Shown: positions 14,990 through 21,967 of the stretch, piece after piece
Layout of the letters: every line of letters begins with the position of its first letter
Numbering within the stretch: the stretch's first letter is position 1
Origin: Actinomadura kijaniata NBRC 14229
GTDB taxonomy: Bacteria; Actinomycetota; Actinomycetes; Streptosporangiales; Streptosporangiaceae
Reading direction: 5' to 3'
Length of the DNA: 38,350 nt
NCBI RefSeq assembly: GCF_001552175.1
Contig: NZ_BCQR01000120.1
Coordinates: forward strand, 1 to 38,350
Notes under the pieces: generated by a model
Databases searched by the model: none
Seen by the model: the letters and a program-made list of their open reading frames with translations, nothing else
Told to the model about the DNA's origin: nothing
Position numbers and translations under genes: made by a program

Positions 14990-15664
14990 TCAAGGTTCGT
15001 TGTTTTTAGAAGGTTCCACCACCGTGCAGCACTCCCCCGGCCGCGGATCCATCCGCGCCCGCCAGCCGTCCGCACCCTCCAGCAGCCCCTCCAGCAGCGC
15101 CAGGTTCATCCCGCACACCAACGGCGGGAAGCGCTCGGCGACGGAGTGGAAGGGACAGTTGCGCATGCGCAGCACAGGCCCGGACCCGTCCCGACCCTCG
15201 CCCTCGTCCTCGTCCCAGTAGGGCTCGTAGCCGCGCGACCGCAGCAGCGACGCCAGCTCCTCCCGGTCCCCCACCGGCCCCCGCAACGCCCGGCCCCGGC
15301 GGCGCGCCGCCTCCCGCACCCCGTCGTCGAGCCCGGCGGCCTCCGCCGCCTCGGCCAGCAGATCGGCGGCCGTCCGATAGTCCCGGGCGGGCAACGCCAC
15401 CTGACGCTCCACCGGGGAACGCCGGTACACCTTCGCCGGACGCCCCGCCCCCGGCCCCGACCGCCCCGTCAGACGACGGCTGCCGCTCTCCAGCAGCCCC
15501 GCCTCGACCAGCCGGTCCAGATGAAAGGCCGCGAGGGTGCGCTGCACCCCCACGGCCTCGGCCGCCTCGTTCCGGCCCACCTCACGGCCCCGCGCGGCCA
15601 CGAACTCGTACAGGCGGCGCCGCACCGGATCCTGAAGCGCGGCGATCGCGTCGATGTCCTCCAC
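14990..15664 (-). CDS. ArsR-like HTH regulator with C-terminal Cys cluster
   Basis: 224-aa regulator. The N-terminal winged HTH (LQDPVRRRLYEFVAARGREV...LAAFHLDRLVEAGLLE, residues about 9-58) and a G-P-G-A-G-R-P-A-K-V-Y-R wing resemble the ArsR/DeoR-like SufR group. The C-terminal sensor region carries NCPFH, then 13 residues to VCGM, then ECC near the end: four Cys plus a His, the arrangement of SufR-type Fe-S regulators, so an Fe-S or metal ligand is plausible (inference). The GTG at 15664 has no ribosome-binding site but follows TAGAAT by 6 nt (leaderless). The DUF3291 gene is 23 nt downstream. Confidence 0.82.
   Translation of the reverse strand: MEDIDAIAALQDPVRRRLYEFVAARGREVGRNEAAEAVGVQRTLAAFHLDRLVEAGLLESGSRRLTGRSGPGAGRPAKVYRRSPVERQVALPARDYRTAADLLAEAAEAAGLDDGVREAARRRGRALRGPVGDREELASLLRSRGYEPYWDEDEGEGRDGSGPVLRMRNCPFHSVAERFPPLVCGMNLALLEGLLEGADGWRARMDPRPGECCTVVEPSKNNEP
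14999..15011 (-). promoter_or_regulatory. Putative operator copy 2 (before DUF3291 gene)
   Basis: Minus strand TTCTAAAAACAAC, 12 of 13 identical to TTCTAAGAACAAC at 15672-15684. It lies inside the last codons of the HTH regulator gene, 33 nt upstream of the DUF3291 start, with TTGACA just downstream of it on the minus strand. Confidence 0.4.
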
Positions 15665-15670
15665 CCGGCC

Positions 15671-15684
15671 ATTCTAAGAACAAC
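15671..15684 (-). promoter_or_regulatory. -10 element and putative autoregulatory operator of HTH regulator
   Basis: The minus-strand -10 TAGAAT (15676-15671) ends 6 nt before the GTG. The overlapping plus-strand sequence TTCTAAGAACAAC (15672-15684) contains the palindrome TTCTAAGAA. Its near copy at 14999-15011 suggests it is the regulator's own binding site. Confidence 0.45.
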
Positions 15685-15714
15685 CCGAATTGACGTTAGA
15701 ACACCGGCCCCGCG

Positions 15715-15770
15715 CTCAGCGCACGCCTTTCAGCGCACGCCCCTCAGCGCACACTCCTCAGTGCACGCCC
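15715..15770. repeat. 14-bp tandem repeat x4 spanning the FKBP stop codon
   Basis: Units at 15715, 15729, 15743 and 15757 with exact 14-bp period, of the form CTCAGCGCACGCCT with few substitutions. On the minus strand each reads G-C-G-T-G-C-(A/G)-C-T-G-A. The last unit is the real end of the FKBP gene (Gly-Val-His-stop) and the other three are downstream copies, each retaining TGA. Confidence 0.8.
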
Positions 15771-16696
15771 AGCAGGTCCACCACGAACACCAGCGTGTCG
15801 TCGCCCTTGATGCCCGCCTGCGGCAACCCCTTGGCCCCGTACCCCAGCGACGGCGGTACCACCAGCAGCATCCGGCTACCGACCTTCTGCCCCACCAGCG
15901 CCTGATCCCACCCCTTGATCACCTGACCGGTGCCGATCGTGGTCGCGTACGGGTTGCCCACCTGCCACGAGGAGTTGAATACCTGACCGTTGCGCCAGAA
16001 CACCCCCGCGTACTGCAACGCCAGCAACTGCCCCTTCTGCACCGCCGGACCGTTGCCCCGCACCAGCGTCCGCACCTGCAACGTCTTCGGCGGCGCGACC
16101 TTCGGCACCGACACCTGCGGAACCTGAGCACCCGCCACCTTCGGCAGCCTGGGATCGTCCAGCGGCTGCGGCGCCCCCTGCGCCGCCGCGTCCTTCGGAT
16201 ACACCGCCCGCACGTCCAGCACGTACACCAACGTGTCCCCGGCGCTCACCTGCTGCTGCGGATTACCGTTCTCCCCGTAACCGTCCTTCGGAGGAATCCG
16301 CGCCACCACACGCGCCCCCGGCTTACGCCCCTCCAGGGCCTTGTCCAACCCCGGAATCAGCTGACCGGTCGGAAACGCCCCCGGCTTACCGTCCACATAA
16401 CTACTCGCCAGCAGCTTCGACGAACCCTTCGCCCACCGGTACCCCACATAGTCGGCGATCACCATGTCGCCCTTGCGGGCCTGCGCGCCCTTACCCTCCG
16501 CCAGCGCCTTCAACGCCAGCTCCTTACCGGGCTCGTCCCCCTTGGGAATCACCACCTCCGGCTTGGTCCCCGCCGCGCCCTTCACCTCCACCTGCACATC
16601 ACCCGACCCCGAACAGGCCGACAGCGCCAGCGGAGCGGCCACCACGGCCACCAGGGGCAGCACCACAGAACGGAACGGGGCGGAACGACGGCGCAT
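15758..16696 (-). CDS. Lipoprotein with two FKBP-type peptidyl-prolyl isomerase domains
   Basis: 312-aa secreted lipoprotein: a basic n-region MRRR, a hydrophobic core (VVLPLVAVVAAPLALSAC) and a lipobox ending at Cys28. The first FKBP-type domain covers about residues 75-170 (GDMVIADYVGYRWAKG...GQLIPGLDKALEGRKPGARV), and a Pro-rich linker leads to a second FKBP domain at about 210-312 (GQLLALQYAGVFWRNG...GQVIKGWDQALVGQKVGSRM...SLGYGAKG). Expected to catalyse cis-trans prolyl isomerisation of exported proteins at the outer face of the membrane. ATG 16696 follows AAGGA at good spacing. It lies between pafA and the HTH regulator, separated from pafA by a hairpin. Confidence 0.93.
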   Translation of the reverse strand: MRRRSAPFRSVVLPLVAVVAAPLALSACSGSGDVQVEVKGAAGTKPEVVIPKGDEPGKELALKALAEGKGAQARKGDMVIADYVGYRWAKGSSKLLASSYVDGKPGAFPTGQLIPGLDKALEGRKPGARVVARIPPKDGYGENGNPQQQVSAGDTLVYVLDVRAVYPKDAAAQGAPQPLDDPRLPKVAGAQVPQVSVPKVAPPKTLQVRTLVRGNGPAVQKGQLLALQYAGVFWRNGQVFNSSWQVGNPYATTIGTGQVIKGWDQALVGQKVGSRMLLVVPPSLGYGAKGLPQAGIKGDDTLVFVVDLLGVH

Positions 16697-16717
16697 AAAG
16701 GTCCTTACACGCGAGGA

Positions 16718-16743
16718 GGGTGAGCGCTGACGAGCGCTCACCC
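16718..16743 (-). terminator. Hairpin between pafA and FKBP gene
   Basis: GGGTGAGCGCT (16718-16728) pairs perfectly with AGCGCTCACCC (16733-16743), with a 4-nt loop. It starts 28 nt after the pafA stop and 21 nt before the FKBP start, so it can end or attenuate read-through. Confidence 0.65.
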
Positions 16744-16771
16744 TACCCCGCCGATGACCTGCCGGTAGTCG

Positions 16772-18130
16772 TTACATCCCGGCGATCAGCTTGTCGACCC
16801 GCTCGTCCACCGACCGGAACGGGTCCTTGCACAGCACCGTCCGCTGCGCCTGGTCGTTCAGCTTCAGATGCACCCAGTCCACCGTGAAGTCCCGCCGCTT
16901 CTCCTGCGCCCGGCGGATGAACTCCCCGCGCAACCGCGCCCGCGTCGTCTGCGGCGGCACCGACTTCGCCTCGAAGATCGCCAGATCGCGCGTCGCGCGC
17001 TCCACCGACCCCCGCTTCTCCAGCAGGTAGTACAGCCCCCGCTCCCGATGCACGTCGTGATACGCCAGATCCAGCTGCGCCACCCGCGGCGACGACAACG
17101 GCAGGTCGTACTTGCGCCGGTACCGCTCGATCAACTGGTACTTCGTCACCCAGTCGATCTCCCGCGCCACCAGATCCAGATCACCGGTCTCCACCGCGCG
17201 CAGCGTCCGCTCCCACAGATCCAGCACCCGCGTCGTGATCGCGTCACCGCCACGCCGGTCCACGAAATCCTTGGCCTTGCCGAAGTACTCGCGCTGGATC
17301 TCCAGCGAACTCGCCTCACGACCGTTCGCCAACCGCACCTTGCGCCGACCCGTCATGTCATGACTGACCTCACGGATCGCCCGGATCGGATTCTCCAGGG
17401 TCAGGTCGCGCATCACCACGCCCGCCTCGATCATCCGCAGCACCAGATCGGTCGCCCCGACCTTCAGCAACATCGTCGTCTCACTCATGTTCGAGTCACC
17501 GACGATGACATGCAGCCGACGGAACCGCTCGGCGTCCGCGTGCGGCTCGTCCCGCGTGTTGATGATCGGCCGCGACCGGGTCGTCGCCGACGACACACCC
17601 TCCCAGATGTGCTCGGCCCGCTGCGATACGCAGTACACCGCACCCCGCGGCGTCTGCAGCACCTTCCCCGCCCCCGCGATGATCTGCCGCGTCACCAGAT
17701 ACGGGATCAGCACATCGGCCAGCCGGCCGAACTCCCCGTGCCGCCCCACCAGATAGTTCTCATGACAGCCGTAGGAGTTCCCGGCCGAGTCGGTGTTGTT
17801 CTTGAACAGGTAGATGTCACCGGCGATGCCCTCCTCGCGCAACCGCCGCTCGGCGTCCACCAGCAGACCCTCCAGGATCCGCTCCCCCGCCTTGTCGTGC
17901 GTCACCAGATCGATCACGTTGTCGCACTCGGGCGTGGCGTACTCGGGGTGGCTGCCCACGTCCAGGTAGAGCCGCGCGCCGTTGCGCAGGAACACGTTGC
18001 TGCTGCGGCCCCACGAGACCACCCGACGGAACAGATAGCGCGCCACCTCATCAGGTGACAACCGCCGCTGACCGCGGAAGGTGCAGGTGACGCCGTACTC
18101 GTTCTCAAGCCCGAAGATGCGCCTGTCCAC
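16772..18130 (-). CDS. pafA: Pup-protein ligase PafA
   Basis: 452-aa ligase of the glutamine-synthetase/carboxylate-amine superfamily. It phosphorylates the C-terminal Glu of Pup with ATP and joins it to substrate lysines. N-terminus MDRRIFGLENEYGVTCTFRG with catalytic Glu9; Asp57 in RLYLDVGSHPEYATPE; the nucleotide/Mg2+ loop FKNNTDSAGNSYGCHENYL at about 110-128; and HADAERFRRLHVIVGDSNMS at about 205-224. Length equals the M. tuberculosis enzyme. The GTG start has no ribosome-binding site but follows TAGGGT by 7 nt, so a leaderless transcript is predicted independent of prcBA. It differs from Dop by lacking the roughly 40-residue Dop loop. Confidence 0.97.
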   Translation of the reverse strand: MDRRIFGLENEYGVTCTFRGQRRLSPDEVARYLFRRVVSWGRSSNVFLRNGARLYLDVGSHPEYATPECDNVIDLVTHDKAGERILEGLLVDAERRLREEGIAGDIYLFKNNTDSAGNSYGCHENYLVGRHGEFGRLADVLIPYLVTRQIIAGAGKVLQTPRGAVYCVSQRAEHIWEGVSSATTRSRPIINTRDEPHADAERFRRLHVIVGDSNMSETTMLLKVGATDLVLRMIEAGVVMRDLTLENPIRAIREVSHDMTGRRKVRLANGREASSLEIQREYFGKAKDFVDRRGGDAITTRVLDLWERTLRAVETGDLDLVAREIDWVTKYQLIERYRRKYDLPLSSPRVAQLDLAYHDVHRERGLYYLLEKRGSVERATRDLAIFEAKSVPPQTTRARLRGEFIRRAQEKRRDFTVDWVHLKLNDQAQRTVLCKDPFRSVDERVDKLIAGM

Positions 18131-18137
18131 ACACTCG

Positions 18138-18143
18138 ACCCTA
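18138..18143 (-). promoter_or_regulatory. -10 element of pafA (leaderless)
   Basis: TAGGGT on the minus strand, 7 nt before the GTG at 18130. The same hexamer lies before prcB, pup, arc and the histidine kinase gene. Confidence 0.6.
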
Positions 18144-18320
18144 TGCGGCCGGACGTCGACTTGGCAGCCTTCACCGCCGGTTGTTTCGCGGACACCACCC
18201 CCACCACACGGCCATGATCGGCCACCGCCCCCACAACCCGGACCGAACACCGAAACGGCGAAGGCCCGCCACACACGCGACGAGCCCCCACCAACGACCG
18301 ACACTCACCCCGAAAGCCGC

Positions 18321-19067
18321 TCAGGCCCCCGAAGCACCACCCGCGGAACCACCCTCCGAGGACTCCGCCGCACCGCTCTCCGTACTCCCCAGCAACTCCC
18401 CGATCCGCGCCGCCGGAAGCCGCCGGAACAACCGGTGCTCACGATTCCGATCCAGCACCGCCACCTCCAGCGACTTGGCCTCCAGATGCCGGTCGCTGTC
18501 CTGCGCCTCCAACGACTGCACCGCCACCCGCAGCGCGTCCGCCAACGACGCACCCTCGGTGTAACGGTCCTTCAACGCCTGCGCGACCGCGTCCGCCTGA
18601 CCGCCCATCGCCACATAACCATGCTCGTCGGCCACCGAACCATCGAACGTCAACCGATAGATCTGATCGGTCTCCGCCGACTCCCCGACCTCCGCCACGA
18701 CCAACTCCACCTCATACGGCTTGTTGGTCTCCGTGAAGATCGTCCCCAGCGACTGCGCGTACACGTTCGCCAGACCCCGCGCCGTCACATCACGCCGGTC
18801 GTACTGGTAACCGTTGACATCGGCGTACCGGACACCGCCCAGCCGCAGGTTCTCGAACTCGTTGTACTTCCCGACCGCCGCGAACGCGATCCGGTCGTAA
18901 ATCTCACTGATCTTGTGCAGCGCCCGCGACGGATTGTCCGCCACGAACAGGATCCCGTCGGCATACTGAAGAACGACAACGCTACGACCCCGCGCGATCC
19001 CCTTGCGCGCGTAGTCCGCCTTGTCCTTCATCTGCTGTTCGGGCGAGACGTAGAACGGCATCGACAC
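18321..19067 (-). CDS. prcA: 20S proteasome alpha subunit PrcA
   Basis: 248-aa alpha subunit that forms the outer rings and gate of the 20S core. The N-terminal gating segment MSMPFYVSPEQQMKDKADYA matches PrcA homologues. It is followed by ARKGIARGRSVVVLQYADGI, NPSRALHKISEIYDRI, the conserved D-R-R-D-V-T-A-R-G-L-A-N-V-Y-A-Q-S-L-G-T-I-F-T-E block and a low-complexity Ser/Gly/Ala/Glu tail. It lacks the catalytic Thr, as expected. GTG 19067 has GGAAG 8 nt upstream; the ATG two codons later is an alternative. The gene begins 15 nt after prcB ends and is co-transcribed with it. Confidence 0.97.
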   Translation of the reverse strand: MSMPFYVSPEQQMKDKADYARKGIARGRSVVVLQYADGILFVADNPSRALHKISEIYDRIAFAAVGKYNEFENLRLGGVRYADVNGYQYDRRDVTARGLANVYAQSLGTIFTETNKPYEVELVVAEVGESAETDQIYRLTFDGSVADEHGYVAMGGQADAVAQALKDRYTEGASLADALRVAVQSLEAQDSDRHLEAKSLEVAVLDRNREHRLFRRLPAARIGELLGSTESGAAESSEGGSAGGASGA

Positions 19068-19082
19068 CGGTCCGCTTCCCTT

Positions 19083-19931
19083 CTATCGCAGCGGGGCGGT
19101 CGGACCGCCCGGCGAGTCGTAACGGCCATCCACGACGGTCCGCGCCAACGCGCCGACCTCGTCCTCACCGAGCCGGCGGTACCCGTCGGACGTCACCGAC
19201 GCCACCACCGGGAAGATCCTGCGCGTCAGATCCGGCCCACCCGTCGCCGAGTCGTCATCCGCCGCGTCGTACAACGCCTGCACGCACACCAGCGCCGCGT
19301 CCTCCGCCGACAGATCCGGCCGGTACAGCTTCTTCAACGCCCCACGCGCGAACACCGACCCCGACCCGATCGAGTGGAAGTCCCGCTCCTCGTACCGGCC
19401 ACCCGCCGGGTCATACGAGAAGATCCGCCCCACATCGCGGACCTCGTCATAACCCGCGAACAGCGGCACCACCGCCAACCCCTGCATCGCCATGCCGAGG
19501 TTCTGCCGCACCATCGTCGCCAGCCGGTTCGCCTTACCCTCGATCGACAGGGTCCGGCCCTCGCGCTTCTCGTAGTGCTCCAGCTCCACCTGGAACAACC
19601 GCACCATCTCGATGCCGATCCCCGCGGTCCCCGCGATCGCGATCGCCGAGAACTCATCGGCCCGGAACACCTTCTCGATGTCCCGCTGCGCGATCATGTG
19701 ACCCGCGGTCGCCCGCCGGTCCCCCGCCATCACCACACCACCGGGGAACGCCACCGCCACGATCGTCGTACCGTGCGGAATCTCCTCACCCGCCGACACC
19801 GACGCCGGAAGCGACCGCCGCCCCGGAAGCAGCTCCGGCGAATACGCCCCCAGGAACTCCGTGAACGAGGACGTGTCCGGGCTCGCGAACAACCCGGACG
19901 ACCGTCCGGTCTGCGACTCGTGGGACGCCAC
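19083..19931 (-). CDS. prcB: 20S proteasome beta subunit PrcB
   Basis: 282-aa catalytic subunit made as a precursor. A 54-residue propeptide (containing SSFTEFLGAYSPELLPGRR) ends IPHG, and autocleavage exposes Thr55 of TTIVAVAFPGGVVMAGDRRA. The nucleophile Thr55, Asp71 in GDRRAT and the downstream Lys of EKVFR form the active site. Further features are AGTAGIGIEMVRLFQVELEH and SIGSGSVFARGALKKLY. The GTG at 19931 is preceded by GGAAGGAG, the best start; ATG 19952 is upstream in frame. A TAGGGT -10 element at 19994 gives it its own promoter, so prcBA need not depend on read-through from the endonuclease VII-like gene. Confidence 0.97.
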   Translation of the reverse strand: MASHESQTGRSSGLFASPDTSSFTEFLGAYSPELLPGRRSLPASVSAGEEIPHGTTIVAVAFPGGVVMAGDRRATAGHMIAQRDIEKVFRADEFSAIAIAGTAGIGIEMVRLFQVELEHYEKREGRTLSIEGKANRLATMVRQNLGMAMQGLAVVPLFAGYDEVRDVGRIFSYDPAGGRYEERDFHSIGSGSVFARGALKKLYRPDLSAEDAALVCVQALYDAADDDSATGGPDLTRRIFPVVASVTSDGYRRLGEDEVGALARTVVDGRYDSPGGPTAPLR

Positions 19932-19993
19932 GCGACTCCTTCCCTCCACCATGGCACCGCCGACGCACACCCGCGCCGACGCTGACAACCAAG

Positions 19994-19999
19994 ACCCTA
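19994..19999 (-). promoter_or_regulatory. Candidate prcBA -10 element
   Basis: TAGGGT on the minus strand, about 62 nt upstream of the prcB GTG, with no convincing -35. Supported by the same hexamer before other genes of the cluster. Confidence 0.4.
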
Positions 20000-20093
20000 C
20001 TGTTCGATCGACGATCGGCGCATGCCGCGAACACCCCACCCCGCTCCGCCCACGGCGAACCCACCAACGAAACACCGCAGAGGACCCGACGCC

Positions 20094-20133
20094 TCACCGA
20101 CTCACCGGCTCACCAGATCACCGGCTCACCGCG
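20094..20133. repeat. 8-bp tandem repeat x5 starting at the endonuclease VII-like stop codon
   Basis: TCACC begins at 20094, 20102, 20110, 20118 and 20126, an exact 8-bp period (TCACCGAC, TCACCGGC, TCACCAGA, TCACCGGC, TCACCGCG). The TCA at 20126-20128 is the stop codon (TGA) of the minus-strand gene, so each downstream unit carries another TGA. Confidence 0.8.
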
Positions 20134-21286
20134 CGGCCAACCAACGATCGATCGGGATACGGCTCACGGCCCGATCCCCCGGCAACGCGATCCACGACTC
20201 CCGAACCGCCGGCTCCGCCTCCCGCAGCGCCTTACGATGCGCCGCGTCCCGCACCCGGTACCCATCCCAGCCGTCGAGGGGAACGGTCGTGGGATCGACA
20301 TCCGGAACGGTGAACGACAACCGCGTCCCACCACCTGGCACAGGCACCTCGACGACCAGCTCTCCGAGGAGATAGTCGGCAGCGCGCCGCAACGTCCCCG
20401 GGTCGTCACGCAGCTGCCCCATGCCGGTGTTGCACCCACCGCACAGCATGCCGCGAACGACCTCCGTGTCGTGACAGTGATCGACATGCTCGACCGGACG
20501 GTCACAGCAGATCGCACACCTGCCCTTCTGCAGGCCGAACAGAAGCTGAGCGTCCCGCTCGCCGATCCCGTACCGGAGGCGAACTTTCTGGAACTTGGAG
20601 GCCACCTCGGGGTCCACCCCACCATGGCCGCCTCGGTCCACCCACCCCTCGATCACGTCGACGCCGAACTCCAGACGCATCATGCGCGCGTGCCAGGTGA
20701 GCCGCTCCAGGTAGTCGGCGGCCTCCTTGATCACCCAGACGTCTTCCTCGAACTGCCCCAGGCCCCCGTTGCACCCGAAGCACAGCATGCTCCGGACCAG
20801 GCCGGTCTCATGCCCGTGATCCACATGAGCAGCCGGAGACCGAAGACAGATAACGCAGATCCCGCCCTGACGCGCGAGCAGGGCATCGGCCTCTTGCTCG
20901 GTAATCCCGTACCGAAGCTTGAGCAGGTAGTTGCGGCTGCTTCCATGGTTACGCACCCGGATCTCCGCCATAGCCCTGTTGTGACATGGCTTGCAGTAGG
21001 CGGCGCGCCCATCCGGACTGGAGCGGTTGCTGCCGAAGGCATCCAGTTGCTGAATTTCCTTGCACCGAGGACAGTACTTCATCCCCTCGGGAACGGCGGA
21101 GTGCCGTCGGTACTCTCTGGACCTCTTGCCCTCGGCTTCTCGCTTGCCGCGATAGGACTTCGCGTTGCGAAGCCCGAAACATTCCTTGCAGTAGAGCGAC
21201 AATCCGTCCTTGGACGCTCTACGCTTCCAGAACTCCGTAGCCGACTTGACGAGACCACAGTCGCGACACTTCTTGACATCGGACAT
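20126..21286 (-). CDS. Double endonuclease VII-like (HNH/His-Me finger) protein
   Basis: 386 aa with an internally duplicated layout. Two N-terminal zinc-ribbon-like modules: Cys7/10...33/36 and Cys72/75...98/101, each with DG-x2-x-x-YCK-x-C. Two endonuclease VII-type His-Me-finger domains follow: Cys144/147, HVDHGHETG (Asp156, His157, His159), Cys169/172, Asn173; and Cys257/260, HVDHCHDTE (Asp269, His270, His272), Cys282/285, Asn286. All expected zinc and catalytic residues are present in both copies, so the protein could cut branched DNA as a pseudo-dimer (family knowledge from T4 endonuclease VII). ATG 21286 has GGAGGG 8 nt upstream. It lies between pup and prcB; from memory, similar genes sit there in other actinomycetes but not in M. 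tuberculosis. Confidence 0.88.
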   Translation of the reverse strand: MSDVKKCRDCGLVKSATEFWKRRASKDGLSLYCKECFGLRNAKSYRGKREAEGKRSREYRRHSAVPEGMKYCPRCKEIQQLDAFGSNRSSPDGRAAYCKPCHNRAMAEIRVRNHGSSRNYLLKLRYGITEQEADALLARQGGICVICLRSPAAHVDHGHETGLVRSMLCFGCNGGLGQFEEDVWVIKEAADYLERLTWHARMMRLEFGVDVIEGWVDRGGHGGVDPEVASKFQKVRLRYGIGERDAQLLFGLQKGRCAICCDRPVEHVDHCHDTEVVRGMLCGGCNTGMGQLRDDPGTLRRAADYLLGELVVEVPVPGGGTRLSFTVPDVDPTTVPLDGWDGYRVRDAAHRKALREAEPAVRESWIALPGDRAVSRIPIDRWLAAR

Positions 21287-21323
21287 GCGTCCCACCCTCC
21301 CGCCCCGGAGACACCTCCGGCAC

Positions 21324-21369
21324 CGAACACGTGAACCTGCGAATTCCAAGTTAATGGTTCACGTGTTCG
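21324..21369 (-). terminator. 14-bp perfect inverted repeat between pup and endonuclease VII-like gene
   Basis: CGAACACGTGAACC (21324-21337) and GGTTCACGTGTTCG (21356-21369) pair perfectly around an 18-nt AT-rich loop. It is the distal of three stacked structures after pup and may terminate transcription or protect the 3' end of pup mRNA. Confidence 0.55.
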
Positions 21370-21376
21370 ACGTCTG

Positions 21377-21419
21377 CCGTTTCGCCAACTTTCTCATTTT
21401 CGCGAAACGGACATGTCCG
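21377..21419 (-). terminator. Stacked hairpin and palindrome directly after pup
   Basis: CCGTTTCGC (21377-21385) pairs with GCGAAACGG (21402-21410). The overlapping CGGACATGTCCG (21408-21419) is a perfect 12-bp palindrome starting 9 nt after the pup stop. The region is AT-rich compared with its surroundings. Confidence 0.55.
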
Positions 21420-21427
21420 ATTTTCCG

Positions 21428-21637
21428 TTATTGTCCGCCTTTTTGCACGTAGCTACGGACGAATTCCTCTGCATTCTCTTCGAGAACTTCGTCAATTTCA
21501 TCGAGAATTGCGTCGACGTCCTCGGACAGTTTCTCCTGGCGCTCCTGAACGTCGCCCGTGGTCTCGGCCTGGGTCTCCTCGACCTCTTCGGTGCGACGTT
21601 CGGTCTGCTTCTGACCGCCGGTGTCCTTCGTGGCCAT
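21428..21637 (-). CDS. pup: Prokaryotic ubiquitin-like protein Pup
   Basis: 69-aa protein modifier. It has a disordered, Lys/Glu/Thr-rich N-terminus, the conserved C-terminal helix region ILDEIDEVLEENAEEFVR that binds the Arc coiled coil, and the ending SYVQKGGQ. The terminal Gln means Dop must deamidate it to Glu before PafA can ligate it. GGAGGT lies 6 nt before the ATG at 21637, a strong site fitting a highly expressed small protein. Stacked inverted repeats follow the stop, and a TAGGGT element about 30 nt upstream is a likely promoter, so a mainly monocistronic mRNA is plausible. Confidence 0.98.
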   Translation of the reverse strand: MATKDTGGQKQTERRTEEVEETQAETTGDVQERQEKLSEDVDAILDEIDEVLEENAEEFVRSYVQKGGQ

Positions 21638-21666
21638 CCCGTACCTCCACTCTGCCGGTGCCCCCA

Positions 21667-21672
21667 ACCCTA
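21667..21672 (-). promoter_or_regulatory. Candidate pup -10 element
   Basis: TAGGGT on the minus strand, 29 nt upstream of the pup ATG, which leaves room for the GGAGGT ribosome-binding site in a short leader. Confidence 0.45.
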
Positions 21673-21862
21673 TCCTCGATCTTGGCCGACGAGCGGGTAC
21701 CGGCTCACCCGTTTTCGCGGGTGGCCGTGTGGGGGGCCTGTCGGGGTTATCGCCGGTGCGCGAAACGCTGAAACGGGCAAACCGGTCACAAATCAGCGGC
21801 GGCCTCTGGGGGCTCATAACGTCTTTGGGAAGGGCCTTGGTGGGGAACTCCGGGGAACGGCG

Positions 21863-21895
21863 GAACGCCCGCGAGAGGGGCTCTCGCGGGCGTTC
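21863..21895 (-). terminator. 15-bp perfect hairpin after dop
   Basis: GAACGCCCGCGAGAG (21863-21877), loop GGG, CTCTCGCGGGCGTTC (21881-21895). The stem has 15 perfect pairs and begins about 72 nt after the dop stop. It is GC-rich without a U-run, a typical actinobacterial form. Confidence 0.75.
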
Positions 21896-21967
21896 GGGCG
21901 GTGTTCGCGTCGCGGTGGGACGTTGCCGCGGGTGTTGTCGCGGGCCGGGTCGTCGCTGTGGGGTGGG

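Larger units (their letters stand above)
21638..21967. other. Intergenic region pup-dop (330 bp)
   Basis: No gene is supported here. From the dop side it holds the dop terminator hairpin (21863-21895), then an AT-richer stretch and the candidate pup -10 element TAGGGT at 21667-21672. No -35 match is clear. Confidence 0.6.

Noticed and set aside
18131..18304. Upstream extension of pafA to an ATG near 18304
   Set aside because: The extension is Gly/Cys/Trp-rich and unlike any PafA. The GTG at 18130 gives the conserved N-terminus and exact family length.
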